A DNA stretch of 64,000 nucleotides from Rhabdophis nuchalis (lineage: Eukaryota; Chordata; Lepidosauria; Squamata; Natricidae). Both the position numbers and the translations under genes were made by a program. The notes beneath the pieces are model-generated. The model saw only the letters and a list, made by a program, of their open reading frames with translations. It did not search any database and was not told where the DNA came from. This document shows positions 54,593 to 64,000 of the stretch, in pieces (the first letter of the stretch is position 1; the number at the start of each line of letters is the position of its first letter). The stretch covers positions 325,009,919 through 325,073,918 of the forward strand of contig CM077643.1 in the NCBI GenBank assembly GCA_039707465.1, read 5' to 3'.

Positions 54593-55355
54593 TGTGCTAT
54601 TGAGGCAGTTTTGTGTACCAACATTGAGCAAAGATCAATATCTAAGCACATCCAAGAACATCTGAAGAAAAAATTGGAAGGGGTGGGTGGGAAGATTGCA
54701 GTGTAGGATGTAATGTTAATTTGTGCGTGCAGCATGCATCATCATAACACACCTTGTAATTTGTTCTTGCATGTGTTGGCTTAGTGACATATTCCATGAC
54801 AGAAATAATATTACACATCAGTCTTACACTATTTTCAGCCATGCCACCATCCTTGTAAGTTTGACAATTTCACATGATTTGTCAGAAAATGAGCCCCATG
54901 TTCTAAAATAAGAACATGAGAGCTGATTTATAATGAGTCATATTATTGACCTGTCAAGAAAAAGAAAAATTTGATGCAATTAAAATCTAGGCTCCTTCCT
55001 GTAGTATAGCAAGTGATTTTGCTGATCATTTGTTCCTTAATTTGGTGTTCTCCAGAAGCTTTGGGGTTACAACGTCCAGAAGTCTCCACCACAATGACCA
55101 ACCTATCTAGAGGACATTAGCGTGGGAAGAACTGATCTAAGTGCATGCTATACCATGATTGCACACAGAAGAAGTACCATGCTCAGCTCAGAGAGCTCAC
55201 TGAGAGCCAAAGCACCATGTCAAATCAACTTGTTCTTTGGTTTCTTGAAAACAATAGTTTATGGATGCACAGTCTTTGTTCATAGCTTAATTGAGGATAG
55301 AACAGGAATACAAGACTATCTAATATATTGATATTAGAAGATATATCAAAACAGG
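54593..55355. other. No feature recognised
   Basis: Low-repeat sequence with small ORFs only. Confidence 0.5.
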
Positions 55356-55360
55356 ATCAG

Positions 55361-55717
55361 TGTCAGACCTGCAAGCCATCTTTTCTTTTTAGGTTTCAGG
55401 GGGGATTGTACAAAGTTGGGTGATATGTAGCCATAACAAAATTATTTCTAGAAAGCCAAGGTCATCCTTTGTCTCTGCACCTGGACAGAACTGGATGGGT
55501 GGCACTGCCAGCATGGCAGTGGAAGATTGGACCATGTGATGGACTTGTGGGCGTGGGGGCAGGATCTTGAACTTTCAACTGTGTGGGAAAACCAGGAAGC
55601 TTTCAGATTTGGGTTTTCCCCGATCTGCCAACATGATTCTCTTAATAAATTGGAACTTTGAGGAATCTTTTACCTTGGTCTCTGATTTACTTTTGGATGC
55701 TATTTGGAACCCTGACA
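55361..55717 (+). mobile_element. Solo LTR
   Basis: 357 bp starting TGTCAG and ending CTGACA (perfect terminal inverted hexamers), flanked by 5-bp duplications ATCAG (55356-55360 and 55718-55722). A polyadenylation signal AATAAA at 55644-55649 lies in the last quarter, as expected for the R region of a plus-strand LTR. No internal coding region adjoins it. The 5-bp duplication fits Gypsy-type elements, but the superfamily cannot be fixed from a solo LTR. Confidence 0.85.
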
Positions 55718-55722
55718 ATCAG

Positions 55723-56262
55723 TGTGATTCATTTTAATATGCTTGAAGAAATGAAGATTACTTTTCCTTCTATATTCTGTATGAATTTAAGATGACCAAC
55801 TGATTTTAAAGTCCAATATTTGGAGAAATACCTAAACTTCTTCCAAGTTAAAACCAAATGTCTTTTGCTTTATAATCCTTAACAAAACATTTGGCTTTCA
55901 TTTGTAAGTAGGTTCTATACTTGTGAGCAATTCCACTTCTCTTTGCCATTTGCATATTTTTCTAGGTCATGTTTCATATCATTTTACAATACCTAATTTG
56001 CTAAAATCCTTTCTGTCACAATAGCTAGTAATTTGCAGCAGACGTTTCATCTTGAAATGCCAGCAGAGCATCATGTTGTCCAGCTGGCATGTAGGTGTTT
56101 CAGAGAAGAGGAGACAAAAGTCTGGAAAATGTTGAAGAAGCTTTTGCAAGTGAAGCGGTACAGAGGTAGAGGACTCTTTGAGCAGGGGGACTGACTCTAA
56201 CATTAGTCAGAATTAGAGATTACAGAGTTTGAAAGGGCAGATGTGATCAGTGAACTCGACCT
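55723..56262. other. No feature recognised
   Basis: Low-repeat sequence between two LTR-like blocks. Confidence 0.5.
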
Positions 56263-56462
56263 TGTTTTTCTGACCTAGGCTTCCCAAGAGCATGAAGCAA
56301 ATTCCTTGTCCCGACAAAAACCCCTTTTATTAATTTACTGTGAATTCCTCTCATTCACATCCTGCAAAGTCTTTAGAGGGAGGATTTACAGTCACAGACC
56401 TTGTCTGGTATAGAGAGCTGACAGGCCGATATCTGCAAAACTTGGCAAGGCTTCTCGGAGAG

Positions 56463-57545
56463 TAACAAACCAATTTATTTTATTTATTTATTTTATTAAA
56501 TTTATATCCCGGCCTTCTCCTTGTTAGGACCCAGGGCAGCGCACAGGCATTATTAAAACCACAAAATACAAAATCGATTAAAATATATTAAATTATTAGA
56601 CCCGTGCTAAAAACCCATTTTAAAACCATACCAAATTAATTTTAATTTTAAAAGTCAGAAGTAGGGGCTATCCTAGGCCGGCTTGTTGGAATAGATACGT
56701 CTTAAGACGTTGGCGGAAGAGGCGGAGGTCCGAGATAGTGCGAAGGTCGGGGGGTAGGTCGTTCCAGAGGGCCAGGCCCGCCACAGAGAAGGCCCTTCCC
56801 CTGGGTGTCGCCAGCCGGCATTGCCCCGGTGACGGCACCCGGAGAAGACCCTCTCTGTGGGAGCGGATCGGACGAAGGGATGTATGGGGCAGGAGACGGT
56901 CTCGTATATAGCTAGGCCCCGAGCCATGGAGCGATTTAAAGATGGTCGTCAGCACCTTGAAGCGCACTCGAAAGGCCACAGGCAGCCAGTGCAGCTCGCG
57001 CAGGAGAGGTGTTACGTGGGTTTGCCTTGAGGCACCCATAATCACCCGCGCGGCCGCATTCTGTACTAACTGTAGCTTTCGAGTGCACCTCAAGGGGAGC
57101 CCCATGTAGAGAGCGTTACAGTAATCAAGCCGGGATGTCACAAGCGCTTGAGTGACTGTGCGAAGGGCTCCCCGGTCCAGTAAGGGGCGCAACTGGCATA
57201 TCAGGTGTACCTGATAGAACGCCCCCCTGGCCACGGCCGTCACATGGTCCTCCATGGACAGCCGCGAATCCAGGAGGACGCCCAAGTTGCGCGCCCTCTC
57301 CACGGGGGCCAGTTGTTCGCCCCCAATGGCCAGTGTTGGACTTATCTGGCTGAACCGGGGTGCCGGAAACCACAGCCACTCGGTCTTGGACGGGTTGAGT
57401 CTGAGTTTGTTACTACCCATCCAGATCCGTACGGCCTCCAGACACTGGGACAGCACCTCGACGGCATCGTTGGGGTGGTTTGGGGTGGATATGTACAACT
57501 GAGTGTCATCAGCGTACAGATGGTATTCCACCCCAAAACCCAAAA
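56463..57545 (-). mobile_element. L2-clade LINE, 5'-truncated, young
   Basis: ATTT-rich tail at the left, 3' box complement (CCCGGCCTTCTCCTTGTTAG, CAGGGCAGCGCACAGGC), 3' UTR and an uninterrupted ORF2 segment. Its 5' break is at the codons just before YADD. It interrupts LTR-like sequence. Confidence 0.95.
56671..57545 (-). pseudogene. L2 reverse transcriptase C-terminal half, open frame
   Basis: About 290 open codons: FGVEYHLYADDTQLYIST with catalytic YADD (complement of 57505-57516), then LRLNPSKTEWLWFPAPRF, LAIGGEQLAPVERARNLGVL, LDSRLSMEDHVTAVARGAFY, LDYCNALYMGLPLRCTRKLQ, LRELHWLPVAFRVRFKVLTT and SVAGLALWNDLPPDLRTISD. Reading continues upstream into LTR-like sequence by chance. Endonuclease and N-terminal RT are missing. 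Confidence 0.94.
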
Positions 57546-57912
57546 AAATTAAGCAAACTAAGTGTCTCCTGCAAACTCCACTCCCCTTTGGCTCCTCTTT
57601 TATTTCCTCTGGGAGCGGCCATTCATCTTCCACCTGTGGCCTTACTCCCAACTTCACCCCTGTTTTTTAGCTATTCCCTTCATCTTTCAACTTTGCGCAT
57701 GCACACACTGGGAACAGGCTCCAGTTGTTCCTCTGCCTCACTTATGTCTGACTCTGAAGGCACCTGGCATACGGCTCTGGCTCCCTCTCTGCCTCCAACA
57801 CAGAGTCCTCATCAGAGCCTTCCCCAGACTCCAGGACTGGCCCATGTTCCTTACTAATCTCCTCACTGTCCGAATCTGCTGCCAACTCTGCTGGCCCTGG
57901 CAGGCCACAACA

Positions 57913-58233
57913 CCTATTCTGTGCAGAATCCAAAGGAGAACATTAATGACAAGTGACTTTCCAGCCTCCATTTACACATACCCAATACTCACCATCTCTC
58001 TAAGTTATTGGTTCTTCTATCAAACTACTCTTACAGATTCTTTTTCTAAAGTTCCATCAGAGTGAGGTATTCACTTCACGCAATAAGTGTTGAAACCAAA
58101 TGTACAACTTCCTGGCTTTTCCAGGTGTAACTCTTGTTCTGAGTTCCCAAATATCATGCTACCCCAGCTGTGGTGGAAGACACTGTCCCATGGTGAATTT
58201 CTGGATATGGAATGGGAAGGGACTGGAGATTTG
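57913..58233. other. No feature recognised
   Basis: Low-repeat spacer. Confidence 0.5.
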
Positions 58234-58241
58234 TCTTAAGC

Positions 58242-58811
58242 TAGTCCCGATTTTGAACAATTTGTCCCACGTCCCGCGGCGTTTTTAAAAAGTCCCGATT
58301 TTTGGCCTCAAAATGGCGCCCTAAGCAGGTCCTGAAGTGATCTTCGCCGCTGGCCGCTAAATGGCCCAATTGCTGCCTCAGGGAAAACTGCCTTTGAGGG
58401 AAGGTGTGCCCCGATGTCTCTGAGGCTCCGACGAGCCAGATGGGACGGGTGCTCAAAGATCTTCGCGCGGCGTTCGATGCCTTCGCACTGTGCGCGTGCC
58501 CTTCTTGGCAGGCCCCGGGCACCTGAGACAAGTGGCAGGAGCCACACGGCACTTCAAAGAGCCTCAGAGAGGCATCAGAAGCTGCTCGGCGCTTCCAAGA
58601 GCCGTAGAGTCAGCCTCGCTGCTCAGAATGCTCCAGCGGTCTTCCGCGGTGCGGCAAGATGGTTGGAGGCGCTCCAGGACGAAGACAGCTCCTAACGAAG
58701 TAATTTATTTATTTATTTCATAGACCAAATTTTTATCAAGAAACACCCCCCCCCCCCCCCCCCGCCGTCAATGGTGTCCCGCTTTACCAGTGTTAAAATC
58801 TGGTCACCTTA
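58242..58811. mobile_element. hAT-type element with TAGGGTGACCAGA-like right end
   Basis: Flanked by perfect TCTTAAGC (58234-58241 and 58812-58819). The right end, read in reverse, is TAAGGTGACCAGATTTTAAC followed by a GCGGGACACC segment. The left end, TAGTCCCGATTTTG, shares only its first bases, so the left inverted repeat appears deleted. GTCCCG motifs recur near both ends. Contains an (ATTT)n and a C18 run (58746-58763). Confidence 0.75.
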
Positions 58812-58904
58812 TCTTAAGCAGCAAAACGGCTTGGGTCATTTTTGAAAAGGTAGGAAATTATTAATGAAGGAACCATAGACCTCTGATGTAGCATCAATAA
58901 AAGG

Positions 58905-59080
58905 GCAGTTTTATAGTCGTTAAGGTCCTGAACTAGAAACCAGAAGTCTGCAAGATCTTAAGTAAGAAAGCTGGCTGGGTGGCTTTGGGCCAGTCACTTT
59001 CCTTCAGTCTAGTCCACCTGACAGAGAGCTCTGTCTTACCTTGCATCATCCAGATGTTTTGGGAATTCCCAGTCAAAATC
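58905..59080 (+). mobile_element. tRNA-derived SINE, second type
   Basis: CTGAACTAGAAACCAGAAG, TGGCTGGGTGGCTTTGGGCC and AGTCACTTTCCTTCAGTC are the body of a squamate SINE related to the fragment at 61855. The tRNA-like head is worn. Confidence 0.6.
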
Positions 59081-59845
59081 TCGGAAACAGATGGGCTATA
59101 ACAAACTTTGCAGACTTTCCAACAGCTTCCAGTTTGTCCTAGTTTGGGTTACAGCACTTCCCCAGAGCTTAGCTAGACTCCCTCTGGGGCTACTTCATTT
59201 CTTCTCCCAAGTCTGGAAAATGATTCTTAACTTATTTATTTGACCCCAGATCCAGAAAAATATCCCGGGTTTTTCTCTTTTTTTTTTGTACTGTATGAGT
59301 AGCAACTTGGAACTAAAAATTTTTTTTGCTTAAAAGCTGCTTTCTCTCTCTCTCTCTCTCTGTTTTAATCTCTAGAGGATTTTGGCTGTTGCCAGGAGAA
59401 GTAAAATCAATAGAAACAAATGGAAGCAAGCATATACAGATTTACATTCATAGCAAATGAACCCCATTAATTTTATTTTTATTTTTTAAATAAAGACAAA
59501 TATTATCCTACAAGTATTTCTCCCCAGCAGCTACAAGAGGATGTATCATTGATTACTTTCTTCATCATTTTTCAAGGGAACACAGAAGTTTCTTAATGTA
59601 ATCATGCAACCTGAAGTTTCCCTAGAAGCTTCCCTTTATCCAGAAAAAGGTAGAAAGTCTCAGCAAGAAGGAAGAACACCTGGTTTAAAGCAGTTATTTC
59701 AGATAGCACCATATGTTGTTTGTTTACTAGCAAGTGTCTTCCATGACACTTCAATAAAGTGTCATATCTGAAACGAGAGAGAAAAATATCAGAATATTTC
59801 ATCCAGATATTCAAAGGAATCATGGCAGAAGGAGACTTACTAGTA
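59081..59845. other. No feature recognised
   Basis: AT-rich with a short TC run at about 59345. No ORF or transposon end. Confidence 0.5.
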
Positions 59846-59853
59846 CACTAAAG

Positions 59854-59974
59854 CAGTGTTTCTCAACCTTGGCGAGTTTAAGCCGAGTGGACTTCAACTC
59901 CCAGCTATGCTGGCTGGGGAATTCTGGGAGTTGAAGTCCACTCGGCTTAAACTCGCCAAGGTTGAGAAACACTG
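59854..59974. mobile_element. Foldback hAT MITE, near-perfect hairpin
   Basis: 121 bp. Ends CAGTGTTTCTCAACCTTGG and CCAAGGTTGAGAAACACTG. Perfect duplications CACTAAAG (59846-59853 and 59975-59982). Arms match for about 50 bp. Same subfamily as 44467 but with ACTTCAACTCCCAG instead of ACTACAACTCCCAG. Confidence 0.97.
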
Positions 59975-60220
59975 CACTAAAGAACACTAAATTGAGATGT
60001 AACACATAGTAAAACATTTTAAATGGAAGGGAGGAGGAGGATGACAGCAAGGGAAAAAAAGACTTCACTGGAGCCATTAGTTGTTCAGAGATAACTTTCA
60101 GCATCTTATTGAAACTGATTTGTCATAATTCATATATAAATATAAGGTAGGATTGCTGGATCTGGCCATTAGCCTAACAAGGTAAACCAGGCTAAAAGCC
60201 CAATGCCATATAGGTCAGGT

Positions 60221-60411
60221 GTTTTTCTGGTGAGACCAGTCTATCAGGGCAACCTGGTCTACCCAAATATGGGATGGAGCAAATAGTTTGTTGCGAAAGC
60301 AACTGCCTGTGTAGGCTCCTAGACTGGGCTGAAAGGCAAAAGCGGAAGCAGTATGCTCCGTCCCATTGGGTAGACCAAGTTGCCCTGATAGTCCGATCTC
60401 ACTGGAAAAAC
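60221..60411. repeat. Unclassified inverted repeat, 45-bp arms
   Basis: Arms GTTTTTCTGGTGAGACCAG... (60221-60265) and the matching complement (60367-60411) agree except for a few bases around a 101-bp loop. No flanking duplication is visible and the ends are not CAG-type, so it does not fit the hAT foldbacks. Single copy in this window. Confidence 0.75.
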
Positions 60412-60451
60412 ATTCAATCTCTCCTCTGGTACAGCCAACAAAGTCAGGAGA

Positions 60452-60530
60452 GCCTGTGGCCTAGAAGTTAATACATCTGCCTAATATGCAACTGGCCCAG
60501 GTTTGAATTCCAGAAGAGTATGGCTAGTAA
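60452..60530 (+). mobile_element. tRNA-like SINE head
   Basis: GCCTGTGGCCTAGAAGTTAA (A-box region) and CCAGGTTTGAATTCC (B-box-like) followed by AGAAGAGTATGGCTAG. This is a SINE head, not a tRNA gene: the cloverleaf and acceptor pairing are absent. Confidence 0.55.
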
Positions 60531-60842
60531 ATGAAAACTAAACAGCTTGAAATAGCTATACTAGTCCCCCTTTATTTGTCAGTAAATTTAAATTTAAATA
60601 TAGGTCAGGATTACCTTTATTATAATAGAATCTTACGAGTTCAAATGTGTCTCCCACTCCCTGTATGTGAACTAGGGAGGGGTCTATCTGAGACGTTTTG
60701 TCAGGTTAGTATCTTAAAACTGGCTCAAGTTTCACTTATCTGACCATTGAACTGATAGCAGCTCTTCTTCCAGTCCTTAAGGCTATTTGCTATGCTCTTT
60801 ACACTGGCCAATCTAGTCTATTCTGGATCTAGTCTGGTATTC
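60531..60842. other. No feature recognised
   Basis: Low-repeat spacer before a CR1 copy. Confidence 0.5.
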
Positions 60843-61376
60843 TATAGTGCCTTGGTAAGGCCACACTTGGAATACTGCATACAGTTTTGGTCGCCACGAT
60901 GTAGAAAAGACGTGGAGACTCTGGAAAGAGTGCAGAGAAGAGCAACCAAGATGATTAGGGGACTGGAGGCTAAAACATATGAAGAACGGTTGCAGGAGCT
61001 GGGTATGTCTAGTTTGATAAAGAGAAGGACCAGGGGAGACATGATAGCAGTCTTCCGATATCTCAGAGGGTGCCACAAAGAAGAGGGAGTCAAACTATTC
61101 TCCAAGGCACCTGGGGGAAGGATAAGAAGCAATGGGTGGAAACTAATCAAGGAGAGAAGCAACTTAGGACTAAGGAGCAATTTCCTGACAGTTAGAACAA
61201 TTAACCTCTGGAACAGCTTGCCTCCAGAAGTTGTGAATGCCCCAACCCTGGAAGTCTTTAAAAAGATGTTGGATAGCCATTTGTCTGAAATGATATAAGG
61301 TTCCTGCCCACGCAGGGGGTTGGACTAGAAGACCTACAAGGTCCCTTCCAACTCTGCTATTGTATTGTATTGTATT
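60843..61376 (+). mobile_element. CR1 LINE 3' end, young
   Basis: Begins within ORF2 (AGTGCCTTGGTAAGGCCACA) and runs to GAAGACCTACAAGGTCCC, CCAACTCTGCTATTGTATTG and a short (TTGTA)n tail ending about 61376. Forward counterpart of 42259-42836. Confidence 0.95.
60846..61298 (+). pseudogene. CR1 ORF2 C-terminal remnant, open frame
   Basis: About 150 open codons from [20 protein letters not shown] through [40 protein letters not shown] and WNSLPPEVVNAPTLEVFKKM to DSHLSEMI. It lacks the catalytic RT core. An in-frame upstream stretch (60792-60845) is not CR1. Confidence 0.93.
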
Positions 61377-61854
61377 CTGTGTCCCATCATTGTTAGTTAT
61401 ATTCCAGAAGCTCAAAAATGGAGATAGGAGAATGATTATTCCTTTAACTGTAGCTCCCAAAGAGCTAATATTTGAAACACATCACCCTTTGAAGCCTATC
61501 AGGTATGGAGGACCTCAATTTTGCGAATATGTCTTTTAAAACCACTGGAATAAATAGGCAGCCATTACAACAACTGATGGCAACAAATTTCCAGAATGTA
61601 ACCATCTGTTGAATGCAGAAATGTTTTGTCCAACAATAAGCAATTTATTTTGTTAGCTTCTAACATAAATGGACAATCTGCTGCTATTCTTGGCTAAAAT
61701 GAACTAAAAACTATAAGTATACAGAACTCAAACTGAGACCAGGACCAAATGGTATGTATCCTATCTGCTGTATCTGTTTTTACAAATGCCACAGATACTT
61801 TTGAGTCCATTCCCTTTCACTGGCATTGCTGGGGATTGAACCAACAAGTGAGAA
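61377..61854. other. No feature recognised
   Basis: Low-repeat sequence. Confidence 0.5.
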
Positions 61855-62012
61855 AGCCTGGGAGGAGTCTGACTGATCAAGGTTCAAATTCTTATTTGTT
61901 TGTAGAGTTGACTGGGTGACTTTGGCTCAGTCATTTATTTTTTTCCAATCCAGCCAAACAAACAGGGATTGTTTGGGGATAGTTGTAGTTGTGGGGATAC
62001 AATAATGGCAGA
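61855..62012 (+). mobile_element. tRNA-derived SINE, second type, fragment
   Basis: AAGGTTCAAATTC (B-box-like), GTTGACTGGGTGACTTTGGC, CAGTCATTTATT and AATCCAGCCAAACAAAC parallel 58905-59080. Confidence 0.55.
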
Positions 62013-63239
62013 TCCATAGGTAACGCCATCTTGAACTCACAGAAAAGACTACTGTGGAGGGACAAATTTTTCAGGCTACTGGATATGTTGAAAGAGATGC
62101 CTGTAATGATATGAAGTGCCTTGGTGAAGAGAATATCATCACCTTGGCATGGAAAAGCATCTCAGGGTTATTTGTGATTGCACAAAGGGTGGTATGAGTA
62201 ACTCTAACAGGAAAGAATGACAGGCTAATGATCCTGGACTGTACAATTGATGCCTTAATTAAAGACATCACAGGCAAATGGCCCAGGGTATCTTTTCTTT
62301 TTGCTGCTTTTCTGCAAATAATGAAAAAAGCAGGCAGTACATAGTTTCGCAACTTTCTAATTAACCTTAATAAATGGTGGGTGGAGTATTTGAGTCATAC
62401 ATTTAGGAGGCTTACTTTGAAACTGCACCAGGTCTGGTTTTATCTCTGAATGTATTCGAGATCCTATTTCTTCTAAGCAGTAGCAAAACCATCATGAACT
62501 TTATCTCCCTTGTGAGGCAAAGAAAATCCAGGGACTAGACTGCGCAAAGTGAATTCCTTTCCCATATGGACTAGAATGTTTGTTCCACTAAATGAAAAAT
62601 GGCTTTGTGTCAATATTAGTATTTCAAATCCATTGGAAGGAAAATGCCCATGGACCAAGAACCAGATGCGCTTCAGACTTCCATGGTATCACTCGGCTCG
62701 TACCCACAAGTGGCCTATTAATTTAAACAGTCTCTAAAATGCCTATTAACTAGCTGCCACCTCTAAGGCATAATTTTAAGGGAGGCTTCCAATCAGATCA
62801 AAAGTTCTTTATGTTCCTCTTATTATTTCATGTCTTCGTGGATGGTTTCGTGATTATTGGTTTGAAGCATTAAAATGCAAATGATAGAGGGAGAAATAGA
62901 TATTTAAATGTACTGTGTCAGTGCCACACAAAAGATCTTCAAGAACAAAATCACAGTATTTCCTTTTGAGTAGGTGAAATAAAAAAGAGGGGGAAGAAAA
63001 GAGAAGAAATGAAGCATATAAGCACGCAGAGGGATTGATTTCTGCTCATGCTTTGTTGCTTGCGCTGAATGGAAGGTCTCCATTAGTTTCAAAGAATGGT
63101 GGAACAGTCATTAATATAAATGCAACTCTCAGTTCATTTGTGACCAACAGATGCCGGGTAAGGAAATAGCAGGAACATGGATTAGATTTTGAAACCAAAG
63201 TACCAAGCAGTATAGGGTTGGTGTATTCCACCACACTTT
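62013..63239. other. Low-repeat stretch with possible conserved core
   Basis: 62470-62760 (CATCATGAACTTTATCTCCC, AAGTGGCCTATTAATTTAAA) is repeat-free. ORFs are 93 codons or fewer, without domains. Confidence 0.45.
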
Positions 63240-63745
63240 GTCATTGTCAATTTACCAGTGGAACAGCTTGCCTTCAGACGTTTTGGGTGCTTCATCACTG
63301 GAGGTTTTTAAGAAAAGACTGGACAGCCATCCATCTGAAATAGTATAGGGTAGTGATGGAGAACCTTTTTTGGCTCATGTGCCAAAAGCGGGGGGAGTAC
63401 AGGAGGATCATGCACGGGCATGCCACACCCATAATGCTTTGTGCACGATCAGCACTCCCTCCCATTTTTGGTGTGCTTTTTTCACCCTCTCCAGGCTCCA
63501 GAGGCTTTATAGGAGCCTGGGGAGGGAGAAAAATGGCCTTAAAAGGCTGAAATCAGCTTGCCAGTGCGCTGGCCAGCGGACAGGGCAAAACCTTGCATGC
63601 CCTGACAAATGGCTCCACGTGCCACCTGTGGCATGCATGCCATAGGTTCGCCATCACGGGTATAGGGTGTCCTGCTTGAGCAGGAGTTTGGACTAGAAGA
63701 CCTCCAAGGTCCCTTCCAGCTCTATTCTGATTGATTAAATGTCAT
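63240..63745 (+). mobile_element. CR1 LINE 3' end split by a hAT MITE
   Basis: Left part CCAGTGGAACAGCTTGCC, CACTGGAGGTTTTTAAG, GACAGCCATCCATCTG; right part CCTGCTTGAGCAGGAG, GGACTAGAAGACCTCC, AAGGTCCCTTCCAGCTC and a TTCTGATTGATT end. The hAT at 63351-63659 lies between. Confidence 0.93.
63351..63659. mobile_element. hAT MITE, CAGTGATGGCGAACC family, in CR1
   Basis: 309 bp. Ends TAGTGATGGAGAACC and GGTTCGCCATCACGG. Perfect duplications GTATAGGG (63343-63350 and 63660-63667), taken from the CR1. Interior GCCAAAAGCGGGGGGAG, CACCCTCTCCAGGCTCC and CCACCTGTGGCATGC. Confidence 0.94.
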
Positions 63746-63751
63746 GTGGGA

Positions 63752-64000
63752 TATTATTATTATTATTATTTTGATTTATATACCGCCCTATTCTCCCTAG
63801 TGGGACTCAGGCCGGTACACAGAAAGATAAAAACCAACAACACATACAAAATATAAAATAGCATGAAATCATTAAATCTGTGCTAAAATAGTTAAAACCA
63901 AATTAGTAGTTAAAACAATTAAATATCAAAGATTTAAAATTATACCCTTAGTCTATGCCAGGCTGGCCAGTTGGAAGAAATGTGTTTTTAACATCCGATG
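63752..64000 (-). mobile_element. L2-clade LINE 3' end, runs off the window
   Basis: (ATT)n tail 63752-63769, 3' box complement (TATACCGCCCTATTCTCCC, GTGGGACTCAGGCCGGTAC), 3' UTR and the start of the ORF2 C-terminus complement (CCAGGCTGGCCAGTTGG). Continues beyond position 64000. Confidence 0.9.

Larger units (their letters stand above)
56263..57912 (-). mobile_element. LTR-like sequence split by an L2
   Basis: On the minus strand the block begins TGTTGTGGCCTGCCAGG (right edge, 57912), continues to about 57546, is interrupted by an L2, and resumes at 56462-56263. The resumed part has AATAAAAGGGG near 56325-56337 and ends GGTCAGAAAAACA. TG...CA ends with a polyadenylation signal near the 3' end suggest an LTR of about 570 bp. 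Flanks share only CCT, so the edges are uncertain. Confidence 0.45.

Noticed and set aside
56668..57657. A single 329-codon protein gene
   Set aside because: Only the part up to about 57545 is L2 reverse transcriptase. The first about 40 codons read LTR-like sequence in frame by chance.
60792..61298. A 168-codon gene starting at 60792
   Set aside because: The first about 18 codons are unrelated flank. The rest is a 5'-truncated CR1 ORF2.

Overview
The window looks like AT-rich, gene-poor nuclear DNA of a squamate reptile, most likely a snake. The evidence is the repeat fauna: Sauria-type tRNA SINEs with a Bov-B-like 3' end, CR1 LINEs whose 3' tails run into pentamer microsatellites (ATTCT, TTGTA), L2-clade LINEs ending in a GCCGCCCTGGGTCC-type 3' end, dense hAT MITEs, Tigger-like MITEs and very long microsatellites. 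I found no exon of a host protein-coding gene, no rRNA or functional tRNA gene, no CRISPR array and nothing bacterial. The only convincing protein-coding sequence is LINE reverse transcriptase, always 5'-truncated.

Layout. 1-8.4 kb: hAT MITEs (one nested in another, two placed end to end), Tigger-like fragments, tRNA-derived SINEs and a CR1-type tail that has grown a pentamer satellite. 8.4-13.4 kb: a Sauria SINE with an 11-bp target duplication, a SINE split by a hAT, an old CR1 holding an L2 tail, and a hAT/Tigger composite MITE. 13.6-15.3 kb: two L2 fragments in inverted orientation flanked by an unnamed repeat. 15.3-24.7 kb: SINEs, foldback hATs, a three-level nest (L2 in hAT in CR1, 20.7-22.5 kb) and a complete Tigger-like MITE. 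24.7-35.3 kb: mostly low-repeat sequence with an L2 tail carrying about 24 GATA units. 35.3-37.3 kb: one 1,953-bp hAT-type element holding about 950 bp of polypyrimidine and a GC-rich palindromic array. 37.3-64 kb: CR1 and L2 3' ends, MITEs, one clear solo LTR (55.36 kb), two further LTR candidates, and several repeat-poor stretches that may hold conserved non-coding sequence.

The elements do not form a pathway. What links them is insertion history. Of 17 hAT copies outside one family with readable 8-bp target duplications, 16 carry TA at the centre (nnnTAnnn), the Buster-type preference. The same tRNA-derived SINE was hit twice, independently, at the same 8-bp site (GCTTAGAG) by two unrelated hAT families. 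The remaining family (TIR CAGNGGTGGGNTTC) does not follow the rule. These patterns were read by eye; copy numbers, ages and conservation need genome-scale comparison.
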